Below are positions 35,993 through 44,589 of a stretch of 64,000 nt of DNA, piece by piece (the stretch's first letter is position 1; every line of letters starts with the position of its first letter). This stretch comes from Brevibacillus panacihumi W25. GTDB lineage: Bacteria; Bacillota; Bacilli; Brevibacillales; Brevibacillaceae. The stretch spans positions 1,611,501-1,675,500 of the forward strand of contig NZ_KI629785.1 in NCBI RefSeq assembly GCF_000503775.1, in the 5' to 3' direction. Position numbers and translations under genes: made by a program. The notes below the pieces were generated by a model. That model was not told where the DNA came from, searched no databases, and saw only the letters and a list, made by a program, of their open reading frames with translations.

Positions 35993-36766
35993 CTAGTTTC
36001 CCGTAAACCGGGGAGTGCGCTTCTCCAAAAATGCCTGCATGCCTTCCTTGCGATCATCACTCGCCAAGAGAAGGTAAAAGCCGTTCCGTTCGTAATCCAA
36101 CGCGTCTGCCAACGGCAAATCCTGCGCTTTGTGCACGCTCTTTTTAATGACCTGGACGGCGAGCGGCGCTTGCTGCGCGATTTGCTTCGCGAGCTTGAGG
36201 GCTTCCTGGTAGTAGGCCTCGACTGGAACTACCCGGTTGACCAGTCCATATCGGGCAGCCTCCTTGGCCGTGATCGGCTCGCCAGTCAAGAGCATCTCCA
36301 TCGCTTTTTGCAAGCCGACGGCACGGGTCAGACGTTGTGTACCGCCTGCTCCCGGCATGACACCCAGCTTGACCTCCGGCTGACCAATGACAGTCGTCTC
36401 TGAAGCGATCACAATATCGCAATTCATCATCAGCTCGCAGCCTCCGCCGAGAACGAAACCGCTGACAGCCCCGATGATCGGTTTGGAGATCAGGGAAATC
36501 CGATCCCAGACGGCGAATTGATCACGCTTCATGATTTCGATTGCCGATGCTTCCGCCATCTCGTTGATGTCCGCGCCTGCCGCAAAGGCCTTGTCATTGC
36601 CAGTCAAAAGGATTGCGCGAATGTCCGCATCCTGATCCATCCGCTCCAGCTCGCTGACCAGCTCATCCATCAGTTGAAGGTTTAGTGCATTGAGAATCTT
36701 CGGTCTATTGAGCGTGATCACACCGACACCGTCCTCAACAGCCACCTTGATATACGCGTACGACAT
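35993..36766 (-). CDS. paaF: Enoyl-CoA hydratase, PaaF type
   Basis: The product is 257 residues, crotonase fold. Both hydratase glutamates are present: in SGFVLGGGCELMMNCDIVI and in GQPEVKLGVMPGAGGTQRL. The C-terminal trimerisation end is RKEGMQAFLEKRTPRFTGN. It would hydrate 2,3-dehydroadipyl-CoA to 3-hydroxyadipyl-CoA. It is 30 bases downstream of paaK. Confidence 0.9.
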   Translation of the reverse strand: MSYAYIKVAVEDGVGVITLNRPKILNALNLQLMDELVSELERMDQDADIRAILLTGNDKAFAAGADINEMAEASAIEIMKRDQFAVWDRISLISKPIIGAVSGFVLGGGCELMMNCDIVIASETTVIGQPEVKLGVMPGAGGTQRLTRAVGLQKAMEMLLTGEPITAKEAARYGLVNRVVPVEAYYQEALKLAKQIAQQAPLAVQVIKKSVHKAQDLPLADALDYERNGFYLLLASDDRKEGMQAFLEKRTPRFTGN

Positions 36767-36796
36767 GACGTCCCTCCCCCTTTCGTGAAGCAGCCA

Positions 36797-38125
36797 TCAG
36801 ATCGCAGGCTGCGGTTTGTTGCGGTTGTCCACGATGCGAATGGCTTTTCCTTCGCTGCGCATCAAGGAATTCGGCGGCAGGACTCGCAGGACCACCGTTA
36901 CACCCAGCGTGCATTTGATCATGTGGCTGATCTCTTTTACCAATGGCGCAAGGGCTGCCGGATCATGGCTGCCAATCTTGCTGGCATACTCCTGGGTCAG
37001 CTCGCAATGGACTTCAAACCGATCGAGCGCACCGTCGCGTTCGATGACTACCTGGTACTGTGGAGCCAACTGATTGAAGGTGAGCAGCACGGATTCGATC
37101 TCCGTCGGGAACACGTTCACGCCGCGGATGATCAGCATGTCGTCGACGCGCCCTTTGATGCGGGACATGCGCATGGTGGTGCGTCCGCATTTGCATGGCT
37201 CTGGGTTGAGGGAAGCGATATCTCCCGTGCGATAGCGAATGACAGGGAAAGCCTCTTTGGTCAAAGACGTGAAAACAAGCTCTCCTTCCTGTCCATACGG
37301 AAGCACGTCACCTGTCACTGGATCGATGATTTCCGCGTAGAAATGGTCCTCCGCGATATGCAGTCCATCCTGTGCCTCATGACACTCGATGGATACGCCG
37401 GGACCCATCACTTCACTCAGCCCGTAAATATCGACCGCTTTGATGTCCAGGGCTTCTTCCAGCTGAACCCGCATTTCTTCGGACCACGGTTCTGCGCCAA
37501 AAATTCCGTACTTGATACTGGTTGCGCGAGGATCGATCCCTTGCTTTTTCATTTCCTCGACGATATTCAACACGTACGAAGGGGTAGCAGCGATCCCTCT
37601 TGGCTGGAAATCCTCGATCAATGTAATTTGCCGAGGTGTATTTCCGCCGGAGACAGGGACAGCGACAGCACCCATGCGCTCAATGCCGTTATGCAAGCCA
37701 AGACCGCCGGTAAACAGACCATAGCCATATGCATTATGGAAAATATCACCCGGTTGTCCCCCCGCACAGCAAATGGCACGCGCGACGATTTCCGCCCAGT
37801 TCTCCAGATCCTTTTTGGTATACCCGACGACAGTGGGCTTTCCTTTGGTCCCGGAAGATCCGTGGATCCGCGCTACCTCGCTCATTTCGACCGCGAACAG
37901 GTTGAAGGGATAATTTTCCCGCAAATCGGTCTTCTTCATGAACGGAAGCTTTCGAATATCTTCGATCGTTTGAATATCATCAGGTTTGACCCCGGCTGCA
38001 TCCATTGCTTTTTTATGAAAAGGAACCCGTTCATACACACGCTTTACCGTTTCCTGCAAACGTTCCAGTTGGAGCCTTTCCATTTTGTCCTTTGACAGCG
38101 TTTCCATTTCCAGGTTGAAGATCAT
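36797..38125 (-). CDS. paaK: Phenylacetate-CoA ligase (PaaK)
   Basis: The product is 442 residues. The N-terminal block RVPFHKKAMDAAGVKPDDIQ and KLPFMKKTDLRENYPFNLFA and the ATP-binding motif HGSSGTKGKPT (88-98) are typical of PaaK; later blocks include YGLSEVMGPGVSIEC, TGDIASLNPEPCKCGR and RVDDMLIIRGVNVFPTEIE. It makes phenylacetyl-CoA from phenylacetate, CoA and ATP, the entry step of the pathway. Confidence 0.97.
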   Translation of the reverse strand: MIFNLEMETLSKDKMERLQLERLQETVKRVYERVPFHKKAMDAAGVKPDDIQTIEDIRKLPFMKKTDLRENYPFNLFAVEMSEVARIHGSSGTKGKPTVVGYTKKDLENWAEIVARAICCAGGQPGDIFHNAYGYGLFTGGLGLHNGIERMGAVAVPVSGGNTPRQITLIEDFQPRGIAATPSYVLNIVEEMKKQGIDPRATSIKYGIFGAEPWSEEMRVQLEEALDIKAVDIYGLSEVMGPGVSIECHEAQDGLHIAEDHFYAEIIDPVTGDVLPYGQEGELVFTSLTKEAFPVIRYRTGDIASLNPEPCKCGRTTMRMSRIKGRVDDMLIIRGVNVFPTEIESVLLTFNQLAPQYQVVIERDGALDRFEVHCELTQEYASKIGSHDPAALAPLVKEISHMIKCTLGVTVVLRVLPPNSLMRSEGKAIRIVDNRNKPQPAI

Positions 38126-38170
38126 GTATATTCTCCCCCATTCCGCTTTTCTCTATGGTTGAACTCTCAT

Positions 38171-38956
38171 TTATTCCCCTTTGAATACGGGTTTTCTCTT
38201 CTCTCGAAAGGCCTCCAACGCTTCTAATCGGTCCTGGGTCGGAATAATGACCTCGTAGCACATCGTCTCGATATCCAGTCCCGTCTGCAGATCAACACTT
38301 GCCCCGCGATCGATCGCCGCTTTTGCCTGGTAGACAGCGAGGGGAGCATTTTCGAGAATCTCGCGGGCAAGTCCATACGCTTGCTCTTCCAATCCCTCGC
38401 CATTCTCCGCGACGCCGTTCAAGATTCCTAGCTGGTATGCATCATGCGCAGTGATGCGGCGGGCGCTTAAAATCAATTCCTTCGCACGGGATGGTCCGAT
38501 CAGACGGGAAAGACGCTGAGTGCCCCCAGCACCGGGAATGATCCCTAGGCTTACCTCTGTCAGGCCCATTTTGGCCTCGGCTTTCGCAAAGCGGAAATCA
38601 CAGGCAAGTGCCAGCTCAAATCCGCCGCCGAATGCGAAGCCGTTGATCATGGCAATCGTCGGTTGCGGCAGTCTTTCCACGGCTGTAAACACGTCGCGGA
38701 TCTTGCGTACATTGCGGCGTACTTGCTGCTCGTTCAAGGTACGTCGCTCCTTGAGATCTGCTCCTGCGCAAAAGGCGCGTCCCTGGGCCCGAACGATCAC
38801 GACGCGAACCTCTTTCTGATTCAGGCGAATCTCTTCACAGATATCGCCTAGCCGCACCAGGGTATCGTAATTTAAAGCATTCAATTCATCTGGACGGTTC
38901 AGGGTAATGATGCCCATGTACCCGTCGCGTTCCCATTTTATGGTTTCCTGAGTCAT
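38171..38956 (-). CDS. Enoyl-CoA hydratase/isomerase family protein (third crotonase)
   Basis: The product is 261 residues from the ATG at 38956 with GGGAGGAAAAGG upstream; the frame is open into the preceding thioesterase gene. Both hydratase glutamates are present: NGFAFGGGFELALACDFRFA and MGLTEVSLGIIPGAGG. It resembles methylglutaconyl-CoA-hydratase-like crotonases. In the paa operon it is extra to PaaF and PaaG. It could take part in oxepin-CoA hydrolysis or act on another acyl-CoA; this is a guess. Confidence 0.9.
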   Translation of the reverse strand: MTQETIKWERDGYMGIITLNRPDELNALNYDTLVRLGDICEEIRLNQKEVRVVIVRAQGRAFCAGADLKERRTLNEQQVRRNVRKIRDVFTAVERLPQPTIAMINGFAFGGGFELALACDFRFAKAEAKMGLTEVSLGIIPGAGGTQRLSRLIGPSRAKELILSARRITAHDAYQLGILNGVAENGEGLEEQAYGLAREILENAPLAVYQAKAAIDRGASVDLQTGLDIETMCYEVIIPTQDRLEALEAFREKRKPVFKGE

Positions 38957-38969
38957 CCTTTTCCTCCCT

Positions 38970-39368
38970 CTATCCCTTTTGGTTGTGAACCCTTGCATAG
39001 GTCCCCGTTGCACAGGCAACCAATTTGCCGTCGCAGGTGACTCGTGCTTCCATGATGATCAGGCTCTTGCCGCGCTTCAGCACGCGGGATTCCGCTTCCA
39101 AACGTTCGCCTCTTGCAGGGTACAAGTACTGAATCTTACTTTCGACGGTTACGCATTGCTGGACTCCGTCTACATGCGGAGCAGCACCGTGCCCCATCGC
39201 AACATCTGCCAAAGTCGCCGTCACTCCGCCGTGCACGACTCCTTCGATACTGTTGTACAAATCAGGGCGAATCGTTAGTGCGACCCTGCATCCCTCGTCA
39301 TCGCGATGCAGGACTTCTATCCCCAGGTAGTGATTAAAGCGATTTTTGATTTCCTCGGTCACTTGCAT
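38970..39368 (-). CDS. PaaI-family hot-dog thioesterase
   Basis: The product is 132 residues. The hot-dog helix region reads IEGVVHGGVTATLADVAMGH, with the catalytic-type His-Gly-Gly and Asp. The later part is ESKIQYLYPARGERLEAES and ACATGTYARVHN. It is a general acyl-CoA thioesterase of the PaaI/YdiI superfamily, 13 bases before the third crotonase gene. Confidence 0.9.
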   Translation of the reverse strand: MQVTEEIKNRFNHYLGIEVLHRDDEGCRVALTIRPDLYNSIEGVVHGGVTATLADVAMGHGAAPHVDGVQQCVTVESKIQYLYPARGERLEAESRVLKRGKSLIIMEARVTCDGKLVACATGTYARVHNQKG

Positions 39369-39470
39369 CGTCCTCTCTTCCTATCCTTCCCTGAGGGCTT
39401 CTAAAACGGGGAAAGGAGCCCAAGCACGAAGCATGCGGCATCCTTTTCTCCTGTCCGTATCTTCTGTTCC

Positions 39471-39932
39471 CTATTTCTCTTCGCCCGTCTCCACGAAGTA
39501 TTCATTTTTTCTGTAAGCCAGGGCATCCAAGGTAGCCACGAGACCGTGCTCGCTTTCGACGCGAATCCGATACCAGGCGGTGCGGTTGTTTTTCTTCTCT
39601 TCCGTGGCTGTCGCGACCAGCCTGTTTCCTTTCATCGCCGCAGCCAGGAAGCCGATATTCATCGATAAGGCTACAGATGTTTTTCCGTAGGAATTACAGG
39701 CGGCTGCAAAAGTGAAGTCTGCCAGTGAAAAAATGATGGCGCCATGTGCAGTGCCATGAGCATTCAGCATATGCTCCTGGACAATGACTTCCGCAGTAGC
39801 CGTCCCTTCCCCCAATTCGACCAGCCTGATTCCGAGAAATTGGGCAAATTGATCCTGTACCAATTTTCCGCAAATTTCTTCGTAATGCTTGCGGTGAAGC
39901 TCGCTTTCGTCTACAAATTTTTTACTGCTCAT
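39471..39932 (-). CDS. paaI: Hydroxyphenylacetyl-CoA-type thioesterase PaaI
   Basis: The product is 153 residues, hot-dog fold, with AHGTAHGAIIFSLADFTFAA, the pattern of classical PaaI. PaaI hydrolyses ring-hydroxylated phenylacetyl-CoAs that would otherwise trap CoA when ring cleavage fails. It lies 3 bases after the EthD-like gene. The following 102-base gap to the next thioesterase contains only an imperfect repeat. Confidence 0.88.
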   Translation of the reverse strand: MSSKKFVDESELHRKHYEEICGKLVQDQFAQFLGIRLVELGEGTATAEVIVQEHMLNAHGTAHGAIIFSLADFTFAAACNSYGKTSVALSMNIGFLAAAMKGNRLVATATEEKKNNRTAWYRIRVESEHGLVATLDALAYRKNEYFVETGEEK

Positions 39933-39935
39933 ATC

Positions 39936-40235
39936 TTATACCAGTTCTGCGATGTGCATAGAAATAATGGGACCTGCGAAGCCGCGCAAGTCTTTTCCTG
40001 CCGCACGTCCTTCTGGAGATGACAACGCTTCCAGCAACGCGTCTTTGGATTCAAAGTACATTTCCGCAATCAGATGCAAGTCGCTTTCTCCGCCAGGAGC
40101 TCCGATAACCTTGCTTACCTCCATTTTGATCAGGCCCGGCATTTTTTCCGCCAACGGGGCGTGAACCTCGAAGTAGTGCTTGTCAAATGCCTCGACATCT
40201 TCTGGTTTCCGATAAATCGCTACCAATTTAACCAT
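39936..40235 (-). CDS. EthD-family protein
   Basis: The product is 99 residues from the ATG at 40235 (MVKLVAIYRKPEDVEAFDKH); an adjacent ATG is one codon upstream. The family pattern is clear: FDKHYFEVHAPLAEKMPGLI, LIAEMYFESKDALLEALSS and GPIISMHIAEL. EthD-like proteins are small dimeric ferredoxin-fold proteins of mostly unknown role, common in catabolic operons. It is the first gene of the large paa operon, directly after the operator-bearing promoter. Confidence 0.88.
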   Translation of the reverse strand: MVKLVAIYRKPEDVEAFDKHYFEVHAPLAEKMPGLIKMEVSKVIGAPGGESDLHLIAEMYFESKDALLEALSSPEGRAAGKDLRGFAGPIISMHIAELV

Positions 40236-40288
40236 CATGATCCCTGCCTTTTCCTCAAGAGTTTTAAAGTGTGACAACAATTTATATA

Positions 40289-40346
40289 ACGTTATTTTAA
40301 CGCACGTTATTGTTTTTATTATATAAACACTTCGTTCATGGCGCAA
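40289..40346 (-). promoter_or_regulatory. Promoter of the paaK-containing operon with putative PaaX operator
   Basis: Minus strand: TTGCGC (40341-40346), 17-base spacer, perfect TATAAT (40318-40323). Downstream is the inverted repeat GCGTT-N5-AACGT (40289-40303), which extends into TAT as at paaA and paaX. A further ACGTTAT half-site (plus strand) is at 40304-40310. The repeat lies 14 bases after the -10 box, unlike the one-base gap at the other two promoters. Confidence 0.7.
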
Positions 40347-40681
40347 GTATTTTTAAAAAGGGGACTAAAAGAATTATAGGGAATATTCAGTCATTTGGTG
40401 TCCTTTTTGTATGGTGGTCAACCTGCTTCAGTGGCGGAGGAGGAAAAAGGGAAAAATGCTTCAGGCCGGTCGGGATCTTCACTGTGGGTCATCCCTGGCC
40501 GCTTCCACTCCAAAGGCGGAATCGCGGCCAAAAGCAGCCGACATCGAAGAAGTGTTTCAGGGTTGTCCGCTGAAAGCATGTTCCGCCTTTTCCGTTCCAG
40601 CTTGGTCAAGATCCCAAATGCCTTCCGCTATTTTTCCCTTTTTCCTCGCACCAGCTTTTTCTGGTCCTCCCTAAATCCTTA
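40347..40681. other. Intergenic stretch without a recognisable gene
   Basis: Between the paa operon promoter and the cta terminator I see no gene I can support. Open frames exist on both strands (for example a 63-residue frame on the minus strand from a TTG at 40609, and a 154-residue frame on the plus strand that runs antisense into ctaF). Neither has a convincing ribosome binding site or family motif. Confidence 0.5.
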
Positions 40682-40718
40682 CAAAAAAAAGAGAGCAGAC
40701 AAATCATTGTCTGCTCTC
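40682..40718 (-). terminator. Intrinsic terminator of ctaCDEF
   Basis: A 12-bp perfect stem, GAGAGCAGACAA (40691-40702) with TTGTCTGCTCTC (40707-40718), has a 4-base loop. On the minus strand it is followed by eight T residues. It lies 6 bases after the ctaF stop. Confidence 0.9.
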
Positions 40719-40724
40719 TCTTCA

Positions 40725-41048
40725 TTATGCTCCAACCCAAACCCAGAAAATGAACACGAAGATCGCTGCTGCGATAAAGAACGAACCTGCAAAGATGCTG
40801 ATTCGAGCGAACTCGTGACCTTTTTGGTCCATATGCATCCAGACGAAAAGTTGGAATAATGCTTGAACAATAGCCAGGATGACGATGAATGGTACGGTAA
40901 ATCCTACCGGAACCACTTCATATGCGACCGCGATAAAAGCCAGCGCGGTCAAAACGAGTGAACCGATGAAGGCCACCAGATGCCTTTTAACGCCGCCATG
41001 ACTTACCTTCGGCTTGCGAACATCTTCGTTATGCGTACCTGCTCCCAT
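40725..41048 (-). CDS. ctaF: Cytochrome c oxidase subunit IVB (CtaF)
   Basis: The product is 107 residues from the ATG at 41048 with AAGGTGG 9 bases upstream. It has three membrane helices with the COX4-prokaryotic block PFIVILAIVQALFQLFVWMH and DQKGHEFARISIFAGSF. It is the small accessory subunit of the caa3 oxidase and the last gene of the operon. Confidence 0.95.
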   Translation of the reverse strand: MGAGTHNEDVRKPKVSHGGVKRHLVAFIGSLVLTALAFIAVAYEVVPVGFTVPFIVILAIVQALFQLFVWMHMDQKGHEFARISIFAGSFFIAAAIFVFIFWVWVGA

Positions 41049-41052
41049 TCTT

Positions 41053-41679
41053 TTATCCCACCTTTCCACCGATCATACCCATGAGGTATACCACGGTAAA
41101 GATGAATACCCAAACGACGTCGATAAAGTGCCAGTACAAGCAAGCTACGTAGAACTTAGGTGCTGTAACTACTGTCAGGCCTTTCTTGACCGTTTGCAAC
41201 TGAAGGGCAATAATCCAACAGATCCCGAAAGCCACGTGCGCTCCGTGGAAGCCGACCAATGTATAGAAGGCCGAACCAAAAGCACTCGCACTAATTGTGT
41301 GTCCCATACTGGTGTAGTGGACAAACTCATAAATCTCCAGGGCAAGGAACGCCAGACCCAGAACAACAGTAATCGTCATCCAGGTTTGCAGTTGTTTCAG
41401 GTTCTTTTTATGCAAGGCAAGAACAGCCATTACGCTTGCCATCGAGCTGGTCAACAGGATCAGTGTTGCTGCAGCCACGAGCGGCATGTCAAACAATTGC
41501 TGTGAAGTAGGACCACCATTGGCCTGATCACGAAGCGCAATAAAGGTAGCAAACAAGGAACCGAAAAGGACGGTCTCACCGCCAAGGAAGAGCCAGAAGC
41601 CAAGAATCTTATTCTTGCCCTCAAGGGTGGCTTTTTCCGGTTCGTCAGGCAATACCGCATGTGCGTGATGTGTAGCCAT
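41053..41679 (-). CDS. ctaE: Cytochrome c oxidase subunit III (CtaE)
   Basis: The product is 208 residues with five membrane helices, the short bacterial form. Typical blocks are KILGFWLFLGGETVLFGSLF, LVGFHGAHVAFGICWIIAL and YWHFIDVVWVFIFTVVYL. The ATG directly abuts the ctaD stop (TAAATG). Confidence 0.96.
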   Translation of the reverse strand: MATHHAHAVLPDEPEKATLEGKNKILGFWLFLGGETVLFGSLFATFIALRDQANGGPTSQQLFDMPLVAAATLILLTSSMASVMAVLALHKKNLKQLQTWMTITVVLGLAFLALEIYEFVHYTSMGHTISASAFGSAFYTLVGFHGAHVAFGICWIIALQLQTVKKGLTVVTAPKFYVACLYWHFIDVVWVFIFTVVYLMGMIGGKVG

Positions 41680-43521
41680 TTAAGCCTTAACCCCTTTCCC
41701 CTCAATTTCTTCCGGTTCAATGTGGTAACCAGGATCGTCTTTCAACGAACGAGCAATCATGCAAGCAAATGTGAAGCCAATACCCAGAATGACAACCGGG
41801 TACACGTGATACATGAAGCCATAACCTGCAACGAACAAACCGACAGACATCAGGAATGGCAAGAACGAAGGCGATGGCATGTGAATGGAACCGAGTGGCT
41901 CTGCTGGTGTCATGCCTTTGTTGCCAGCCATTTTTTCTACCCACAAAGCATCCAGACCACGAACCAGTGGCGTTTGTGCAAAGTTGTACTCTGGTGGCGG
42001 AGATGGAATCGCCCACTCCAGCGTACGTCCATCCCATGGGTCAGCCGCAGCTTTTGGTCCTCTAGCGGAAACAATTGCATTGACTACGAACAAAATGGTA
42101 CCGAGCGTCATTCCGATAACACCTATCGAACTGATAAAGTTACCTGTTTCCAGCCCTTGTCCTGCCAGGTACGTATAGACGCGGCGCGGCATCCCCATCA
42201 AGCCCAGGAAGTGCTGCGGGAAGAAGGTCAGGTGGAAACCGATAAAGAACAGCCAGAAGTTCCATTTCCCGATGGTTTCGTTCATCATTTTACCGAACAT
42301 TTTTGGCCACCAGTAATAGAGACCCGAGAACAGACCGAACACCATACCACCAACGATTACGTAGTGGAAGTGCGCTACTACGAAGTACGTATCATGGTAT
42401 TGATAGTCAGCTGGAGGAATCGCCAGCATGATCCCGGTCATACCACCGATCGTAAAGGTTGGAATGAATCCAACTGCGAACAGGTTTGCTGTCGTGAAGC
42501 GAATTTGTCCGCCCCACATGGTCAACAGCCAGTTAAAGATCTTAATACCCGTAGGCACGGCAATCAGCATCGTCGCCAAACCGAACAGGGTGTTGGCTAC
42601 GGCTCCGAGACCTGTTGTGAACATGTGGTGAGCCCACACCATGAAGCCCAGGAAACCGATCAGCGCTGTCGCAAATACCATGGAGCTGTAACCGAACAGA
42701 CGTTTTTTCGAGAAGGTAGACACCACTTCGGAAATGATACCGAAAGTTGGCAAAATCAGGATGTATACTTCGGGGTGACCGAAGATCCAGAACAAATGCT
42801 CCCAGATAATGATGTTACCGCCCGCATCCGGGTTGAAGAAGTTACCGCCAAACAGACGGTCGAACATCAGCAATACCAGACCTACCGTGATCGCAGGGAA
42901 AGCGAACAGGATCAGACCGGAGGTAACGAAGGATGCCCATGTGAAAATCGGCATGCGCATAAATGTCATTCCTGGAGCACGCATGTTAATGATCGTTACC
43001 AGGAAGTTGATACCACCAATCAGGGTACCCAGACCAGCAATCTGCAAACCAAGAACGTAGAAATCCACACCCATGTGGCTGTACTGGTTCAGCGACAAGG
43101 TCGCATACGAGGTCCAACCAGCATCTGGGGCACCGCCCAAGAACCAGCTAGTGTTAAGCAAAACTCCTCCAAAGAAGAAGAGCCAAAAACCAAGAGCGTT
43201 CACAAATGGGAATGCTACGTCGCGAGCACCAATTTGCAGTGGTACGATCGCGTTCATCAGAGCGAAGATGATCGGCATCGCTGCCAGGAAGATCATCGTG
43301 GTTCCGTGCATGGTGATCAGTTCGTTAAAAGTCCTTGCACCGACAATGGAGAGCTCTGGATAAATAAGCTGCAAACGGATCAGGATAGCCTCTAGACCGC
43401 CGGCCAAGAAGAAAATTCCACCGGCGATCAAATACAGAATCCCGATCTTCTTGTGGTCAACTGTCGTGAGCCAATCCCACAGCCCGCTACGATTTGGTGC
43501 GTGAGAAGCATGTGCAGACAC
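41680..43521 (-). CDS. ctaD: Cytochrome c oxidase subunit I (CtaD)
   Basis: The product is 613 residues from a GTG start at 43521 with AAAGGAGGT 6 bases upstream. Haem and copper ligands are visible: the His in TMHGTTMIFLA, FGHPEVYILILPTFG, GFMVWAHHMFTTG, and HDTYFVVAHFHYVIVGG. It contains haem a, haem a3 and CuB and forms the proton-pumping oxygen-reducing centre. Confidence 0.97.
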   Translation of the reverse strand: MSAHASHAPNRSGLWDWLTTVDHKKIGILYLIAGGIFFLAGGLEAILIRLQLIYPELSIVGARTFNELITMHGTTMIFLAAMPIIFALMNAIVPLQIGARDVAFPFVNALGFWLFFFGGVLLNTSWFLGGAPDAGWTSYATLSLNQYSHMGVDFYVLGLQIAGLGTLIGGINFLVTIINMRAPGMTFMRMPIFTWASFVTSGLILFAFPAITVGLVLLMFDRLFGGNFFNPDAGGNIIIWEHLFWIFGHPEVYILILPTFGIISEVVSTFSKKRLFGYSSMVFATALIGFLGFMVWAHHMFTTGLGAVANTLFGLATMLIAVPTGIKIFNWLLTMWGGQIRFTTANLFAVGFIPTFTIGGMTGIMLAIPPADYQYHDTYFVVAHFHYVIVGGMVFGLFSGLYYWWPKMFGKMMNETIGKWNFWLFFIGFHLTFFPQHFLGLMGMPRRVYTYLAGQGLETGNFISSIGVIGMTLGTILFVVNAIVSARGPKAAADPWDGRTLEWAIPSPPPEYNFAQTPLVRGLDALWVEKMAGNKGMTPAEPLGSIHMPSPSFLPFLMSVGLFVAGYGFMYHVYPVVILGIGFTFACMIARSLKDDPGYHIEPEEIEGKGVKA

Positions 43522-43560
43522 GGTTTTACCTCCTTTTAAGCGTTACTGCCTTCGGCTAGT

Positions 43561-44589
43561 CTATTTCTTACCTTCCACTGTCAGCGTGGACATGTACTCT
43601 ACCAATGCATTTACTTGATTGTCATCCAGGTTGAGGTTAGGCATGTTGTTACCTGGTTTGATTTTTTGAGGGTCTTTCAGCCATTCTGCAACGTTCTCTG
43701 GAGTATGAGCCAGGATACCGGCCACACGCTCACGGTCAGCGAAGTTGGTCAGGTTAGGACCCAGTTTGCCGCCTTTGCCTGCAATCGCATGGCAGCCCAA
43801 GCAGCTTTGGTTGAAGATGTCTTCGCCTTGTTTCGCAACAGCAGATGTTGCTGCTACTGGCTCAGCGGCTTGAACACCTTTCATTTTTGCAGTCCAGTTG
43901 TCAAAATCAGCTTGTTCCATAACGGTTACTTTGAAGTCCATCAAAGCATGGGACGCTCCACAGAGCTCCGCACATTTACCGTAGAAGACACCCGTTTTGT
44001 CAGCTTGCAGCCAGATTGGGTTTTCCAAGCCAGGGTTTGTATCGATTTTACCGCCCAGAGCTGGAATCCAGAACGCGTGCTTCACGTCTGCAGACGTAAC
44101 GACGAACTGTACCTTTTTGTCTACTGGGATGACCAGGTCTTGTGCTGTAGCGACGCCAAGATCAGGGTACTCGAATTCCCACCAGTATTGGTGAGCCGTT
44201 ACCTTTACTTGCACAGCCTCTTCAGGAGAATACTTTTTGTGCAGCTCAAATCCTGTCGTAACAGTTGGAACCGCCATCACAATCAGAAGCAGGAACGGAA
44301 TAACAGTCCAGAGAATCTCTAACGCATGGTTTCCTTCCACTTGTTTCGGAATCCCTTGCTGTCCCGGACGCTTACGATATCGAATAAGTACGTACGTAAA
44401 GATCAGCATAACGACTACAAATACGCCGATCATGATCAAAAAGGACAGCTTCATCAAATCGAATTGCATGGCTGCAACTGGACCTGAGGGTCTGAGAGCG
44501 GAAAGCTCTTCTTTACCGCAACCGGTTAATACCAGCGACAGCAGACCAAACAGGGACAGTTGACGCCAATACTGTTGCCAACCCTTCAT
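43561..44589 (-). CDS. ctaC: Cytochrome c oxidase subunit II with fused cytochrome c domain (CtaC)
   Basis: The product is 342 residues. A lipoprotein-type signal ends in LTGC. Two membrane helices follow, then a cupredoxin domain whose CuA ligands lie in GKCAELCGASHALMDFK. The C-terminal 90 residues are a cytochrome c domain with the haem motif CLGCH near residue 262 and an axial Met in the MPNLNLDD region. This marks a caa3-type oxidase. It is the first gene of ctaCDEF. Confidence 0.97.
   Translation of the reverse strand: MKGWQQYWRQLSLFGLLSLVLTGCGKEELSALRPSGPVAAMQFDLMKLSFLIMIGVFVVVMLIFTYVLIRYRKRPGQQGIPKQVEGNHALEILWTVIPFLLLIVMAVPTVTTGFELHKKYSPEEAVQVKVTAHQYWWEFEYPDLGVATAQDLVIPVDKKVQFVVTSADVKHAFWIPALGGKIDTNPGLENPIWLQADKTGVFYGKCAELCGASHALMDFKVTVMEQADFDNWTAKMKGVQAAEPVAATSAVAKQGEDIFNQSCLGCHAIAGKGGKLGPNLTNFADRERVAGILAHTPENVAEWLKDPQKIKPGNNMPNLNLDDNQVNALVEYMSTLTVEGKK

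Noticed and set aside
40418..40609. Minus-strand 63-codon frame from a TTG start upstream of the paa operon
   Set aside because: Start lacks a clear ribosome binding site, and no domain or conserved pattern is visible.
40395..40859. Plus-strand open frame of 154 codons between the paa and cta operons
   Set aside because: No good ribosome binding site or family motif, and it runs across the cta terminator into ctaF antisense.
41659..43395. Long plus-strand open frame of 578 codons opposite ctaD
   Set aside because: Composition (His, Gln, Arg, Cys rich, no domain) is that of an antisense shadow of the strongly conserved ctaD gene.
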